64,000 nucleotides of DNA from Jatrophihabitans cynanchi. GTDB taxonomy: Bacteria > Actinomycetota > Actinomycetes > Mycobacteriales > Jatrophihabitantaceae. The notes under the pieces are model-generated. The model worked only from the letters and a program-made list of their open reading frames with translations, was not told where the DNA came from and did no database searches. A program made the translations under genes and the position numbers. Shown piece after piece: positions 11,126-19,751 of the stretch (position 1 is the stretch's first letter; the number at the start of each line of letters is the position of its first letter). The stretch lies in NCBI RefSeq assembly GCF_027247405.1, contig NZ_CP097463.1:4030001-4094000 (forward strand). The letters are read 5' to 3'.

Positions 11126-11887
11126 TCAGCCAGCTTCCGGCACGGCCCGCTTGGCGCGGTAGTCGTGCAGGGCGCGGATGCCCGACAGCGCGACGAAGTA
11201 CGCGCTGCCGAGGTGCAGCAGGATGCGCACGTAATGCGGGTGCCCGGGGTAGGCGAAGGTGCCCGCGACGATGCCACCGATCCAGACCGTGGCGCCCACC
11301 GCGGTGAACGGCCGCAGGTAACGCGCCCGGGCGATGTGCGGGAACGGCATGTTCGTCAGCGAGAGCACCGACAGCACGAGGGTGAGGACGGCGCCGACGG
11401 AGGTGCGGGCGTCCATCAGGAACAGCAGCGGCGCGACGATGTTCCAGGCCGCGGGGAAGCCGCGGAACCAGAAGTCGTCGGTCATCATGTCCTTGCGGGC
11501 GAACCAGATCGCCGAGGTGAAGACCATCACGCAGAGCACGGCCACGCCGAAGTTGTTCTGCGGGACGACCTTGAACTCCCACATGAACGCGGCCGGCACC
11601 ACCACGCAGGCCACGTAGTCGATGATCAGGTCGAGCATGAACCCGTCGATGCGCGGCACCCGCCGCTCGACCTCCAGCGCGCGGGCGATCGGGCCGTCGA
11701 CGCCGTCGATCAGCAGCGTGACGAGCAGCCAGATGATGGCCCGCTCGGGGCGGCCGGTGAGCACGTCGCGCAGCGCGAGCATGCAGGCGACGATCCCCAG
11801 CGTCGTGAACACATGCACGGCCCACGCCTGGCGTACCTGCGTGCGGCTGCACTCGGCCGCCTCGCGCGAGGCCGGATTGGTATTCAC
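11126..11887 (-). CDS. pcs: Phosphatidylcholine synthase (CDP-alcohol phosphatidyltransferase)
   Basis: 253-residue membrane enzyme with about eight hydrophobic helices. The CDP-alcohol motif is DGVDGPIARALEVERRVPR followed by IDGFMLDLIIDY, with all Asp/Gly/Ala/Arg positions present. The Arg-to-Gly spacing of 12 is longer than the usual 8-9 and matches the Pcs subfamily, which joins CDP-diacylglycerol and choline. Length and the closing helices also fit Pcs. The GTG start is 6 nt behind a TAAAGT element. The gene converges on murA with a 9-nt gap. Choline specificity is inferred from family resemblance only. Confidence 0.8.
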   Translation of the reverse strand: MNTNPASREAAECSRTQVRQAWAVHVFTTLGIVACMLALRDVLTGRPERAIIWLLVTLLIDGVDGPIARALEVERRVPRIDGFMLDLIIDYVACVVVPAAFMWEFKVVPQNNFGVAVLCVMVFTSAIWFARKDMMTDDFWFRGFPAAWNIVAPLLFLMDARTSVGAVLTLVLSVLSLTNMPFPHIARARYLRPFTAVGATVWIGGIVAGTFAYPGHPHYVRILLHLGSAYFVALSGIRALHDYRAKRAVPEAG

Positions 11888-11893
11888 ACGCGC

Positions 11894-11899
11894 ACTTTA
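11894..11899 (-). promoter_or_regulatory. -10 element of pcs (leaderless)
   Basis: TAAAGT on the minus strand, then 6 nt, then GTG 11887. There is no ribosome site, consistent with a leaderless transcript. Confidence 0.5.
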
Positions 11900-12048
11900 T
11901 GTCCGCGCGGCACGGCGGGGAAATCGGGTGCCCCGATTTGCCAGCGGGCGCGTTGCGAGGTCCGCCACATCGGTTGCCCGACGCCTAGGTTCGCGCCGCG
12001 CGCGGAAATAGACTGCACAGATTCCCGGGAAGCTTGCGAGGTACGCAC

Positions 12049-14058
12049 ATGCCCTACCCGAGCGACGACAAGCGCGACCGGCCCTGGTTGATGCGGACCT
12101 ACGCGGGGCACTCCTCACCCGCCGAATCCAATGCGCTGTACCGCCGGAACCTGGCGAAGGGCCAGACCGGACTGTCCGTCGCGTTCGACCTGCCCACGCA
12201 GACCGGGTACGACCCGGATGCCGAACTGGCCCGTGGCGAGGTGGGCAAGGTCGGCGTCCCGGTCGCGCACATCGGTGACGTGCGCGCCCTGTTCGACGGC
12301 ATCCCGCTCGAGAAGATGAACACCTCGATGACGATCAACGCGCCGGCGATGTACCTGCTCGCGCTGTACCTGAGCGTTGCCGACGAGCATGCCGAGGCCG
12401 CCGGGCTGGACAAGGCCGCGCTACGGGCCGAACTCGCCGGCACGACGCAGAACGACATCATCAAGGAGTACCTCTCGCGCGGGACCTACGTGTTCCCGCC
12501 CGCGCCGTCGCTGCGGCTGATCACCGACATGATCGCGTACACGGTGGCCGAGGTGCCCAAGTGGAACCCGATCAACGTGTGCAGCTACCACCTGCAGGAG
12601 GCCGGGGCCACCCCGGTGCAGGAGGTCGCGTTCGCGATGTGCACCGCCATCGCCGTGCTCGACGCCGTGCGCGAGTCCGGACAGGTGCCCGAGGACAAGT
12701 TCGGCGACGTCGTTGCCCGCATCTCGTTCTTCGTCAACGCCGGCGTGCGATTCGTCGAGGAGCTGTGCAAGCTGCGCGCCTTCGGCCAGCTCTGGGACGA
12801 GATCACGCTGGAGCGGTACGGCGTGCAGGACCCCAAGCAACGGCGCTTCCGGTACGGAGTGCAGGTGAACTCGCTCGGGCTGACCGAGGCGCAGCCGGAG
12901 AACAACGTCTACCGCATCCTGCTGGAGATGCTGGCGGTCACGGCCTCGCGTGACGCGCGCGCCCGCGCCGTCCAGTTGCCGGCCTGGAACGAGGCGCTCG
13001 GCCTGCCGCGAGCGTGGGACCAGCAGTGGTCGCTGCGGATGCAACAGGTGCTCGCGTTCGAGTCGGACCTGCTCGAGTACGACGACCTGTTCGCGGGATC
13101 CACAGTGGTCGAGGCCAAGGTCGAGCAGATCAAGCAGGGCGCTCGAGCCGAGATAGCACACATCCTCGAGCTCGGCGGCGCGGTGGCCGCGGTCGAGTCC
13201 GGTTACCTGAAGTCCGCGCTCGTCTCGTCCCTCGCGCGTCGGCGCCGGCGCATCGAGTCCGGCGAGGACGTCGTCGTGGGCGTCAACAAGTTCACCGAGA
13301 CCGAGCCGAACCCGCTCGTCGCCGGCGCCGACGGCGGCATCCTCACCGTCGATCCGGCGGTCGAGGAGGCCGCGAAGGCGGCGATCCGCGAGTGGCGGGC
13401 GGGGCGCGACAACGCCGCCGTCGAGGACGCCTTGACCGGCCTGCGGGACGCCGCGAAGACGGATCGGAACCTGATGGAGCCCTCGCTGCAGTGCGCCCGG
13501 GTGGGTGTCACGGTCGGCGAGTGGGCCGGCGTGCTGCGCGAGGTGTTCGGCGAGTACCGGCCGCCGACCGGGGTCGCCGGAGCGAGCGGCGGCGGCAACG
13601 AGTCAGAGCTGTCCGCCGTGCGCGCCCGGGTACGGGCGCTGGGCGAGGCGCTCGGTCGGCCGCTGAAGTTCCTGGTCGGCAAGCCCGGCCTGGACGGCCA
13701 CTCCAACGGTGCGGAACAGATCGCGGTCCGCGCACGCGATGCCGGCTTCGAGGTCGTCTACTCCGGCATCCGGCTCACGCCCGGGCAGATCGTTGCCGCG
13801 GCGGTGCAGGAGGACGTCGACGTCGTCGGCCTGTCCGTGCTGTCCGGCTCGCACCTGTCCGTGGTCCCCGAGGTGCTCGAGGGGCTTCGTTCGGCCGGGC
13901 TGGACGACGTGCCGGTGGTCGTGGGCGGCATCATTCCCGAGGCCGACGCCGCAACCCTACGAGCCGCAGGCGTGGCCCGCGTGTTCACGCCCAAGGACTT
14001 CGCAATCACCGACGTGCTCGGCGAGATCGTCGAGGCGATCGAACAGGCCCGCGCGTAA
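12049..14058 (+). CDS. ecm: Ethylmalonyl-CoA mutase (MeaA/Ecm), B12-dependent
   Basis: 669 residues: a TIM-barrel mutase domain (1 to about 520), a short linker, and a C-terminal cobalamin-binding domain with DGHSNG, where His551 would be the lower axial Co ligand. The MeaA/Ecm clade is recognised by the N-terminus KDRPWLMRTYAGH-type motif (here RDRPWLMRTYAGH), GTTQNDIIKEYLSRGT and RFRYGVQVNSLGLTEAQPEN. It isomerises (2R)-ethylmalonyl-CoA to methylsuccinyl-CoA. Single-chain architecture separates it from two-subunit Icm. ATG 12049 is chosen because GCGAGG lies 8 nt upstream; a TTG lies 15 nt further out. Confidence 0.88.
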   Translation: MPYPSDDKRDRPWLMRTYAGHSSPAESNALYRRNLAKGQTGLSVAFDLPTQTGYDPDAELARGEVGKVGVPVAHIGDVRALFDGIPLEKMNTSMTINAPAMYLLALYLSVADEHAEAAGLDKAALRAELAGTTQNDIIKEYLSRGTYVFPPAPSLRLITDMIAYTVAEVPKWNPINVCSYHLQEAGATPVQEVAFAMCTAIAVLDAVRESGQVPEDKFGDVVARISFFVNAGVRFVEELCKLRAFGQLWDEITLERYGVQDPKQRRFRYGVQVNSLGLTEAQPENNVYRILLEMLAVTASRDARARAVQLPAWNEALGLPRAWDQQWSLRMQQVLAFESDLLEYDDLFAGSTVVEAKVEQIKQGARAEIAHILELGGAVAAVESGYLKSALVSSLARRRRRIESGEDVVVGVNKFTETEPNPLVAGADGGILTVDPAVEEAAKAAIREWRAGRDNAAVEDALTGLRDAAKTDRNLMEPSLQCARVGVTVGEWAGVLREVFGEYRPPTGVAGASGGGNESELSAVRARVRALGEALGRPLKFLVGKPGLDGHSNGAEQIAVRARDAGFEVVYSGIRLTPGQIVAAAVQEDVDVVGLSVLSGSHLSVVPEVLEGLRSAGLDDVPVVVGGIIPEADAATLRAAGVARVFTPKDFAITDVLGEIVEAIEQARA

Positions 14059-14128
14059 CGCGACTCACGCCCGGATCGGGACCTTCGTCACTGACGGCAG
14101 GCACGGCCCGCCACGTTGACTGTGCCGC

Positions 14129-15457
14129 GTGAGATCCACTCGGTCCGGGTCACGCGTGCCGGTCGCCGCCGGTGTGCTGCTCGGCGTCGCGATCCTGGTC
14201 GCCGCGGTGCTCTACGCGAACAGCGGCACGCAACCGCACGCGCGCGTCGCGGCCGGCCCGGCGGGTACGGTAACGGTCTGGCTCACCGAGATGCGCGTGA
14301 CGCCGAACAGCATCACGGTGACCAAGGGGCAGCACGTGGTGCTGCGAGTGGTCAACGAAGGCACGATGCGCCACGATCTGCGGCTGTCCGACGGCAAGCA
14401 GACGGCGCTGCTGGCCCCCGGGAGCAGCGCAGTGCTCGACGTGGGCACGGTCACCGCGCCGCTGTCCGGCTGGTGCACGGTCGCCGGGCACCGGATGGCC
14501 GGCATGACCATGGCGATCACGGTGGGGCCGCAGGCCGAGCACCGGACGGGGGACGGCGCCGCCGCGGGCAAGGACGCCGTGTCGCCGGATCTGGCAGCCG
14601 CGCCCGGCGCCGGCTGGCATGCGCCCGAGGCCGCCCTGGAACCTGTGCCGCCGGGCACCGTGCACCGGCTGAGCTGGCGCATGCGCGACGTGGTGAGCGA
14701 GGTGGCACCCGGCGTGCGTCAGCAGGTCTGGACGTTCGACGGCGGCGTGCCCGGCCCGGTGCTGCACGGCAGGGTCGGCGACACGTTCGTGATCACCGTA
14801 CGCAACGACACGGCGATGACGCACAACCTCGACCTGCACGTCGAGTCCGGGCCGCCCGCGGACGTCATGACACCCGTCGCGCCGGGAGGCACGCACACCT
14901 ACCGGTTCCGCGCGCGCTACGCCGGTGCCTGGTTGTACCACTGCGGCACCATGCCGATGCTGCAGCACATGGCCAACGGGATGTACGGCGCACTGATCGT
15001 CGACCCGCCGAACCTGGCAGCGGTGGCCGGCCAGTACGTGCTCGTCGGGTCCGAACTCTTCTTCGGGCCGGACGGTGCCAGCGGGGACTACGCGAAGATG
15101 CGCGCGGACCGGCCCGACGCGGTGGTGTTCAACGGCTACCCGTTCGCCTACCAGCACCAGCCGTTGACGGCTCCGGTGGGTGAGCGGATCCGGATCTGGG
15201 TCGTGGCGGCCGGGCCCGATCGCGGGCTGGCCTTTCACGTCGTCGGTGCGCCGTTCACCGCCGCCTACCTCGGCGGGGCGTACCTGGTACGCCCCGGCGA
15301 ACCCGCCCGGGGCGCCGCGCAGACGCTGACGGTCGCGCCCGGAGACGGCGGGTTCGTCGAGTTCACGCTCGATCGGGCCGGGACGTACCCGTTCCTGTCG
15401 CACGACATGGCCGATGCCGAACTGGGCGCGAGCGGCTCGATCACGGCGACGGACTGA
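14129..15457 (+). CDS. NirK-like multicopper protein with extra N-terminal cupredoxin domain
   Basis: 442 residues. A membrane anchor (about 12-30) precedes three cupredoxin domains. The first has a type-1 copper set His82, Cys116, His121, Met126. The next two resemble copper nitrite reductase. HNLDLH supplies His232, Asp235 and His237; YHCGTMPMLQHMANGM supplies His271, Cys272, His280 and Met285; His370 (FHVVG) and His425 (LSHDM) match the catalytic His255 and type-2 ligand His306 of Alcaligenes NirK. Nitrite reductase activity is therefore possible, with the N-terminal domain as built-in electron donor; this is inference. GTG start; ribosome site weak. A CopD-like gene follows after 4 nt. 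Confidence 0.75.
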   Translation: MRSTRSGSRVPVAAGVLLGVAILVAAVLYANSGTQPHARVAAGPAGTVTVWLTEMRVTPNSITVTKGQHVVLRVVNEGTMRHDLRLSDGKQTALLAPGSSAVLDVGTVTAPLSGWCTVAGHRMAGMTMAITVGPQAEHRTGDGAAAGKDAVSPDLAAAPGAGWHAPEAALEPVPPGTVHRLSWRMRDVVSEVAPGVRQQVWTFDGGVPGPVLHGRVGDTFVITVRNDTAMTHNLDLHVESGPPADVMTPVAPGGTHTYRFRARYAGAWLYHCGTMPMLQHMANGMYGALIVDPPNLAAVAGQYVLVGSELFFGPDGASGDYAKMRADRPDAVVFNGYPFAYQHQPLTAPVGERIRIWVVAAGPDRGLAFHVVGAPFTAAYLGGAYLVRPGEPARGAAQTLTVAPGDGGFVEFTLDRAGTYPFLSHDMADAELGASGSITATD

Positions 15458-15461
15458 CCCG

Positions 15462-15902
15462 ATGGTGAGCTGGTGGTCACTGCTGCGCTTCGTCCACGTG
15501 CTCTCGGCGGCGGTCTGGGTGGGCGGCCAGCTGACGCTGAGCCTGCTCATGTTGCCGCTGCTGCGCCGCCGGCTGCCCGCCGAGGTGCGCACCGCGGTGC
15601 TGAGTTCGCTCGGCAAGACGTTCGGCATCTACACGGTGGCGGTCTTCCTGCCACTGCAGATCGGCAGCGGGATCTGGCTGGCGAGCTATCACCACGTCAC
15701 GCTCGCCAGCCTGGGGGAGCCGGGCTACGGACGTACCCTGCTGACCAAGCTGATCGTGTTCGCCGTGGTGATGTTGCTGTCCGGCCTGCACGGTTGGGCA
15801 CACGGCTCCGGGCGGCTCGGCGTGGCACGGGCGCTCGCGCTGGGTTCGCTGCTCGGCTCGTGCGTGATCGTCCTGCTCGCGACCGCGCTCGTCGGCGGGT
15901 GA
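15462..15902 (+). CDS. CopD-like integral membrane protein
   Basis: 146 residues with four predicted helices. It begins WWSLLRFVHVLSAAVWVGGQ, the histidine-containing first helix typical of CopD/HemJ-like membrane proteins. ATG 15462 lies 4 nt after the stop of the NirK-like gene, so the two are probably co-translated. A role in copper delivery or haem/electron transfer to the cupredoxin protein is inference from the pairing. The conserved His in helix 1 and the HH and GLHGWAHG segments could bind metal or haem. Confidence 0.65.
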   Translation: MVSWWSLLRFVHVLSAAVWVGGQLTLSLLMLPLLRRRLPAEVRTAVLSSLGKTFGIYTVAVFLPLQIGSGIWLASYHHVTLASLGEPGYGRTLLTKLIVFAVVMLLSGLHGWAHGSGRLGVARALALGSLLGSCVIVLLATALVGG

Positions 15903-15914
15903 GCGCCCCGGCCG

Positions 15915-16745
15915 TTACGGGTTGAACGTCTCGGGGTTCGGCCCGGTGCGCCCGTCCCGGTCCAGCCCGCTGATGGCGACCACGTCGTCGGGGTCGAGTT
16001 CGACGTCGAACACCGCGAAGTTCTCCCGGATGCGGGCCGGGGTGACCGACTTCGGGATCACCACGTTGCCGAGCTGCAGGTGCCAGGCGAGGATCACCTG
16101 AGCCGGTGTCTTGCCGTACTTCTCGGCAAGTGACGTGATCACCGGGTCGGCGAGAACATCGCCGCCGGATGCGAGCGGTGACCAGGCTTCGGTCGCGATC
16201 CGGTGCCTGGTGTCGAACTCGCGCAGCGGCTGCTGGGTCAGGTACGGGTGCAGTTCGATCTGGTTGACGGCGGGCACCGTCCCGGACTCGTCGATCACCC
16301 GTTGCAGGTGCGGCGCGTGGAAGTTGGACACGCCGATCGCGCGCACCACGCCGTCGGCCAGCAGCGTCTCGAATGCCTGCCACGTCTCGACGTAGCGATC
16401 CTGCGCCGGCAGCGGCCAGTGGATCAGGTACAGGTCGACATAGTCGAGGCCGAGGTTCTTGCGGCTCTGCTCGAACGCGCGCAGCGTTGCCTCGCGGCCG
16501 TGCCCGTCGTTGTTCAGCTTGGTGGTGACGAACAGTTCGTCGCGGGCGATCCCGGACGCGGCGATCGCCTTGCCGACACCGGATTCGTTCCGGTACATGG
16601 CCGCGGTGTCGATCGAGCGGTAGCCCGTCGCGAGCGCCGTCGCGACGGCCGGCGTGGCCTCGTCGTCGGGCACCTGCCAGACCCCAAAACCCAGCTGCGG
16701 CATGACCACGCGGTTGTTGAGCGTGACTGTCGGCTGTTCGGGCAT
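15915..16745 (-). CDS. Aldo/keto reductase, 2,5-diketo-D-gluconate reductase type
   Basis: 276-residue NADPH-dependent TIM-barrel oxidoreductase. The catalytic tetrad is visible: Asp and Tyr in GYRSIDTAAMYRNESGVG, Lys in LFVTTKLNND and His in YLIHWPLP. The C-terminal cofactor loop is VIPKSVTPARIRENFAVFD. It is closest to the AKR5 group that reduces small ketones and 2,5-diketogluconate. ATG 16745 sits behind AGGAGGTCATGCACC. The real substrate is unknown; the gnt genes lie 7 kb away and give only weak context. Confidence 0.88.
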   Translation of the reverse strand: MPEQPTVTLNNRVVMPQLGFGVWQVPDDEATPAVATALATGYRSIDTAAMYRNESGVGKAIAASGIARDELFVTTKLNNDGHGREATLRAFEQSRKNLGLDYVDLYLIHWPLPAQDRYVETWQAFETLLADGVVRAIGVSNFHAPHLQRVIDESGTVPAVNQIELHPYLTQQPLREFDTRHRIATEAWSPLASGGDVLADPVITSLAEKYGKTPAQVILAWHLQLGNVVIPKSVTPARIRENFAVFDVELDPDDVVAISGLDRDGRTGPNPETFNP

Positions 16746-16836
16746 GGTGCATGACCTCCTGGTGTCGGGATACCTCGGCTACTACCCGTGCTACTACCCG
16801 CGGCGGCCCGCAAACATTCCCGGGCCCGCGCGAAGG

Positions 16837-16842
16837 TAGCCT
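16837..16842 (+). promoter_or_regulatory. -10 element of nucS
   Basis: TAGCCT lies 8 nt before GTG 16851 and no ribosome site is present, so nucS is probably leaderless. On the other strand the aldo/keto reductase leader carries two copies of GGGTAGTAGC within 16780-16805. Confidence 0.45.
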
Positions 16843-16850
16843 CGCGGACT

Positions 16851-17510
16851 GTGCGCCTCGTCATCGCCCGCTGCAGTGTCGATTATGTCGGCCGGCTCAC
16901 CGCCCACCTGCCGCTGGCCACCCGGCTGCTGCTGGTGAAGGCGGACGGTTCGGTGCTGGTGCACTCCGACGGCGGCTCCTACAAGCCGCTGAACTGGATG
17001 AGCCCGCCGTGCACGCTCGTCGAGGCGGACGGCAGCTGGACCGTGACGAACAAGGCCGGCGAGCAGCTCATCGTCACCATCGAGGCGATCGAGCACGACT
17101 CGGCGCACGAACTCGGGGTCGATCCCGGGCTGGTCAAGGACGGCGTCGAGGCGCACCTGCAGAAGCTGCTCGCCGAGCACATCCACACCCTCGGCGAGGG
17201 ATACCGCCTGGTGCGCCGCGAGTTCCCGACCGCGATCGGGCCGGTGGACATCATGTGCCGCGATGCGGCCGGTGTCGCGGTCGCCGTCGAGATCAAGCGC
17301 CGGGGCGAGATCGACGGCGTCGAACAGCTTTCCAGATACTTGTCATTACTGAACCGCGATCCTCTGCTGGCGCCCGTCCGAGGCGTCTTCGCAGCCCAGG
17401 AGATCAAGCCGCAGGCACGGACCCTCGCGGAAGACCGTGGCATCCGGTGCGTCGTGCTCGACTACGACGCGCTCCGCGGGATCGACGACCCGTCACTTCG
17501 GCTGTTCTAG
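16851..17510 (+). CDS. nucS: Mismatch-specific endonuclease NucS/EndoMS
   Basis: 219 residues. NucS performs non-canonical mismatch repair in actinobacteria lacking MutS/MutL. The N-terminal DNA-binding domain starts [20 protein letters not shown] and contains [11 protein letters not shown]. The C-terminal RecB-like nuclease domain has GPVDIMCRD with Asp133 and VEIKRRG with Glu147 and Lys149. The C-terminus DPSLRLF resembles the beta-clamp-binding tail. GTG 16851 matches the family N-terminus exactly; a longer upstream frame extension does not. Confidence 0.94.
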   Translation: MRLVIARCSVDYVGRLTAHLPLATRLLLVKADGSVLVHSDGGSYKPLNWMSPPCTLVEADGSWTVTNKAGEQLIVTIEAIEHDSAHELGVDPGLVKDGVEAHLQKLLAEHIHTLGEGYRLVRREFPTAIGPVDIMCRDAAGVAVAVEIKRRGEIDGVEQLSRYLSLLNRDPLLAPVRGVFAAQEIKPQARTLAEDRGIRCVVLDYDALRGIDDPSLRLF

Positions 17511-17808
17511 GCTCCGCGGCCGCGGCGAGGGGGCCTCGACCGCCGCCCTCGCGTCGGCAGGCCGCCATGATCAACGACGGGTTGTGGTCGCATTGCCGCC
17601 ACAAGTCTGTCTTGATCAAGGAAACCTGGCGGATCAAGGGAATCGGTTGATCAAGGAAATCGCAGCTGGGCGCGATTGCCGGATCCGGTCCGCACCGCCC
17701 GGCGGTGACGTGAGCCTCAGTGCGCTCCCGCCACGCCGGACGGGCAGACTAGGGTTCGGCGATTGGCACCTTTCGCAGGTTGCCGGCATTCGGTAGGAGG
17801 ACGGCTTC
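17511..17808. other. Intergenic region with GATCAAGG repeats
   Basis: No gene seen. TTGATCAAGGAAA occurs at 17612-17624 and 17647-17659, with a degenerate copy GGATCAAGGGAA between (17631-17642), a spacing of about 17-18 bp. TTGATCAA is itself palindromic. A TAGGGT near 17750 and the ribosome site TAGGAGGACGG at about 17795 serve the next gene. Confidence 0.5.
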
Positions 17809-19584
17809 ATGGCACGGGAGTTCCAGCAGGTCGGCGTCGTCGGGCTCGGCACCATGGGTGCCGGCATCGCGGAGGTGTTCGCGCGCAACGGGCTGTCCGT
17901 CGTCGCGGTCGAGGCGGACGAGCGAGCTGTCGAGCGGGGTCGGGGCCACCTGGAGAACTCGGCCGGCCGCGCACTGGCGCGCGGCAAGCTCACGCAGCCA
18001 GAGCACGACGCGCTCCTCGCCCAGGTCACCTACGCCACCGACCTCAATGCGCTCGCCGACGTCGACCTCGTCGTCGAGGCCGTGCCGGAGCACCTCGAGC
18101 TCAAGCGCGCGATCTTCACCCAGTTGGACAAGATCTGTAAGCCGGACGCGATCCTTGCAACGAACACCTCGTCGCTGTCGGTCACCGAGATCGCAGTGGC
18201 CACCGGACGGCCCGGCAAGGTCGTCGGCATGCACTTCTTCAACCCGGCGCCGGTCATGAAGCTGGTCGAGGTGATCCGCAGCGTGGTCACCGAGCAGGAC
18301 GTGGTCGACGACGTCGAGGCGTTCGCGCAGAAGCTCGGCAAGGTCGACGTCACGATCGGCGACCGCGCCGGCTTCATCGCGAACGCCCTGCTGTTCGGCT
18401 ACCTCAATCACGCGGCGTCCATGTACGAATCCCGATACGCCAGCCGCGAGGACATCGACGCCGCCATGAAGCTGGGTTGCGGCCTGCCGATGGGCCCGCT
18501 CGCGCTGCTCGACCTGATCGGGCTCGACACCGCCTACGAGATCCTCGACACGATGTACAAGCAGGGCCGCGACCGCCTGCACGCGCCCACGCCCATCTTC
18601 AAGCAGATGATCACGGCGGGCCTGTTGGGCCGCAAGAGCGGCCGCGGGTTCTACAGCTACGACGCGGCCGGCTCGCCCAACGTCGTGGCCGACGCACAGA
18701 CGCCGTCGCCGGACGCCGTTCCGGCCGGTGCGCGCGAGGTCACCAAGGTAGGCATCGTCGGCTCCGGGACGATGGCGACCGGGATCATCGAGGTGTTCGC
18801 CAAGGCCGGCTACCAGGTCACCTTCGTGGCGCGCAGCGAGGACAAGTGCGCGAGCGTGCTCAAGTCCGTCACCCGTTCCCTGGAGAAGGCCGTGCAGCGC
18901 GGCAAGCTCGCCGAGGCCGACCGCGACGCGACGCTGAGCCGGATCACCGCGACGTCCCGGCTGGACGACCTCGCTCCGATGCAACTCGTGGTCGAGGCCG
19001 TGGTCGAGGACCTGACCGTCAAGCAGGCGCTGTTCTCGAACCTGGACGAGATCTGCGCGCCCGGCACGGTGCTGGCCACCACGACGTCCAGCCTGCCGGT
19101 GATCGAGTGCGCGATGGCCACGTCCCGACCGTCCGACGTGATCGGTATGCACTTCTTCAACCCGGCCGCGATCATGAAACTGGTGGAGGTCGTATCGACG
19201 GTCGCAACGGCGCCCGACGTCGAGGCGACCGTGCTCGGTGTCAGCAACAAGCTCGGCAAGCACGCGGTACGTTGCGGCGACCGCGCGGGGTTCATCGTCA
19301 ACGCGCTGCTGTTCCCGTACCTCAATGACGCCATCAAGATGCTCGAGGCGCACTACGCGACCGCCGACGACATCGACTCGGCGATGAAGGTCGGCTGCGG
19401 CTACCCGATGGGGCCGTTCGAACTGCTGGACGTCGTCGGCAACGACGTCTCGCTGGCGATCGAGCGCGAGCTGTACCTGGAGTTCCGCGAGCCGGGCTTC
19501 GCACCCGCGCCGCTGCTGGAGCAGCTCGTCACCGCCGGCCGGCTGGGCCGCAAGACCGGCAAGGGCTTCCGGGACTACTCCTAG
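17809..19584 (+). CDS. Tandem-duplicated 3-hydroxyacyl(butyryl)-CoA dehydrogenase
   Basis: 591 residues made of two complete FadB2/Hbd-like modules, about 1-290 and 305-591. Each has a Rossmann NAD motif (GVVGLGTMGAGI; GIVGSGTMATGI), the NTSSL/TTSSL strand, and the catalytic His in GMHFFNP (His142 and His448). Each ends with GRKSGRGFY or GRKTGKGF. Double-length forms occur in streptomycetes. Likely role: NAD(P)-linked reduction of acetoacetyl-CoA or the reverse beta-oxidation step, fitting the nearby thiolase and Ccr. ATG 17809 follows TAGGAGGACGGCTTC. The stop codon lies in the first unit of a 14-bp tandem repeat. Confidence 0.9.
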   Translation: MAREFQQVGVVGLGTMGAGIAEVFARNGLSVVAVEADERAVERGRGHLENSAGRALARGKLTQPEHDALLAQVTYATDLNALADVDLVVEAVPEHLELKRAIFTQLDKICKPDAILATNTSSLSVTEIAVATGRPGKVVGMHFFNPAPVMKLVEVIRSVVTEQDVVDDVEAFAQKLGKVDVTIGDRAGFIANALLFGYLNHAASMYESRYASREDIDAAMKLGCGLPMGPLALLDLIGLDTAYEILDTMYKQGRDRLHAPTPIFKQMITAGLLGRKSGRGFYSYDAAGSPNVVADAQTPSPDAVPAGAREVTKVGIVGSGTMATGIIEVFAKAGYQVTFVARSEDKCASVLKSVTRSLEKAVQRGKLAEADRDATLSRITATSRLDDLAPMQLVVEAVVEDLTVKQALFSNLDEICAPGTVLATTTSSLPVIECAMATSRPSDVIGMHFFNPAAIMKLVEVVSTVATAPDVEATVLGVSNKLGKHAVRCGDRAGFIVNALLFPYLNDAIKMLEAHYATADDIDSAMKVGCGYPMGPFELLDVVGNDVSLAIERELYLEFREPGFAPAPLLEQLVTAGRLGRKTGKGFRDYS

Positions 19585-19634
19585 AGATCGCGTCCTAGAG
19601 ATCGCGTCCTAGAGATCGCGTCCTAGAGATCGCG
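19581..19634. repeat. 14-bp tandem repeat, four units
   Basis: CTAGAGATCGCGTC is repeated head to tail at 19581, 19595 and 19609, with a fourth partial copy from 19623. The TAG stop of the dehydrogenase is inside unit 1, and each unit repeats a CTAG. Confidence 0.9.
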
Positions 19635-19662
19635 CGATCGGAGCCCAGCGTCGCGCGCGAAG

Positions 19663-19738
19663 CCCGTTGAGTGGCGGGTTATGCGTTGAGTGGCGGCTTA
19701 GAGGCCGCCACTCAACCGGAAAGTCGCCACTCAACGGG
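19663..19738. terminator. Nested perfect inverted repeats between convergent genes
   Basis: Outer arms CCCGTTGAGTGGCG (19663-19676) and its complement (19725-19738) enclose inner arms GTTGAGTGGCGGC (19685-19697) and complement (19704-19716) around a 6-nt loop. The same GTTGAGTGGCG core thus occurs four times, two in each orientation. Likely a bidirectional, T-tract-free terminator. Confidence 0.7.
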
Positions 19739-19751
19739 GGTGGTGCGAGCC

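Noticed and set aside
11888-12048. Cobalamin riboswitch upstream of the ethylmalonyl-CoA mutase gene (also considered before icmA)
   Set aside because: No B12-box-like sequence or the long structured leader typical of this riboswitch was seen.
17511-17808. Small gene in the gap after nucS
   Set aside because: No frame with a ribosome site or plausible protein composition; the region is dominated by short repeats.
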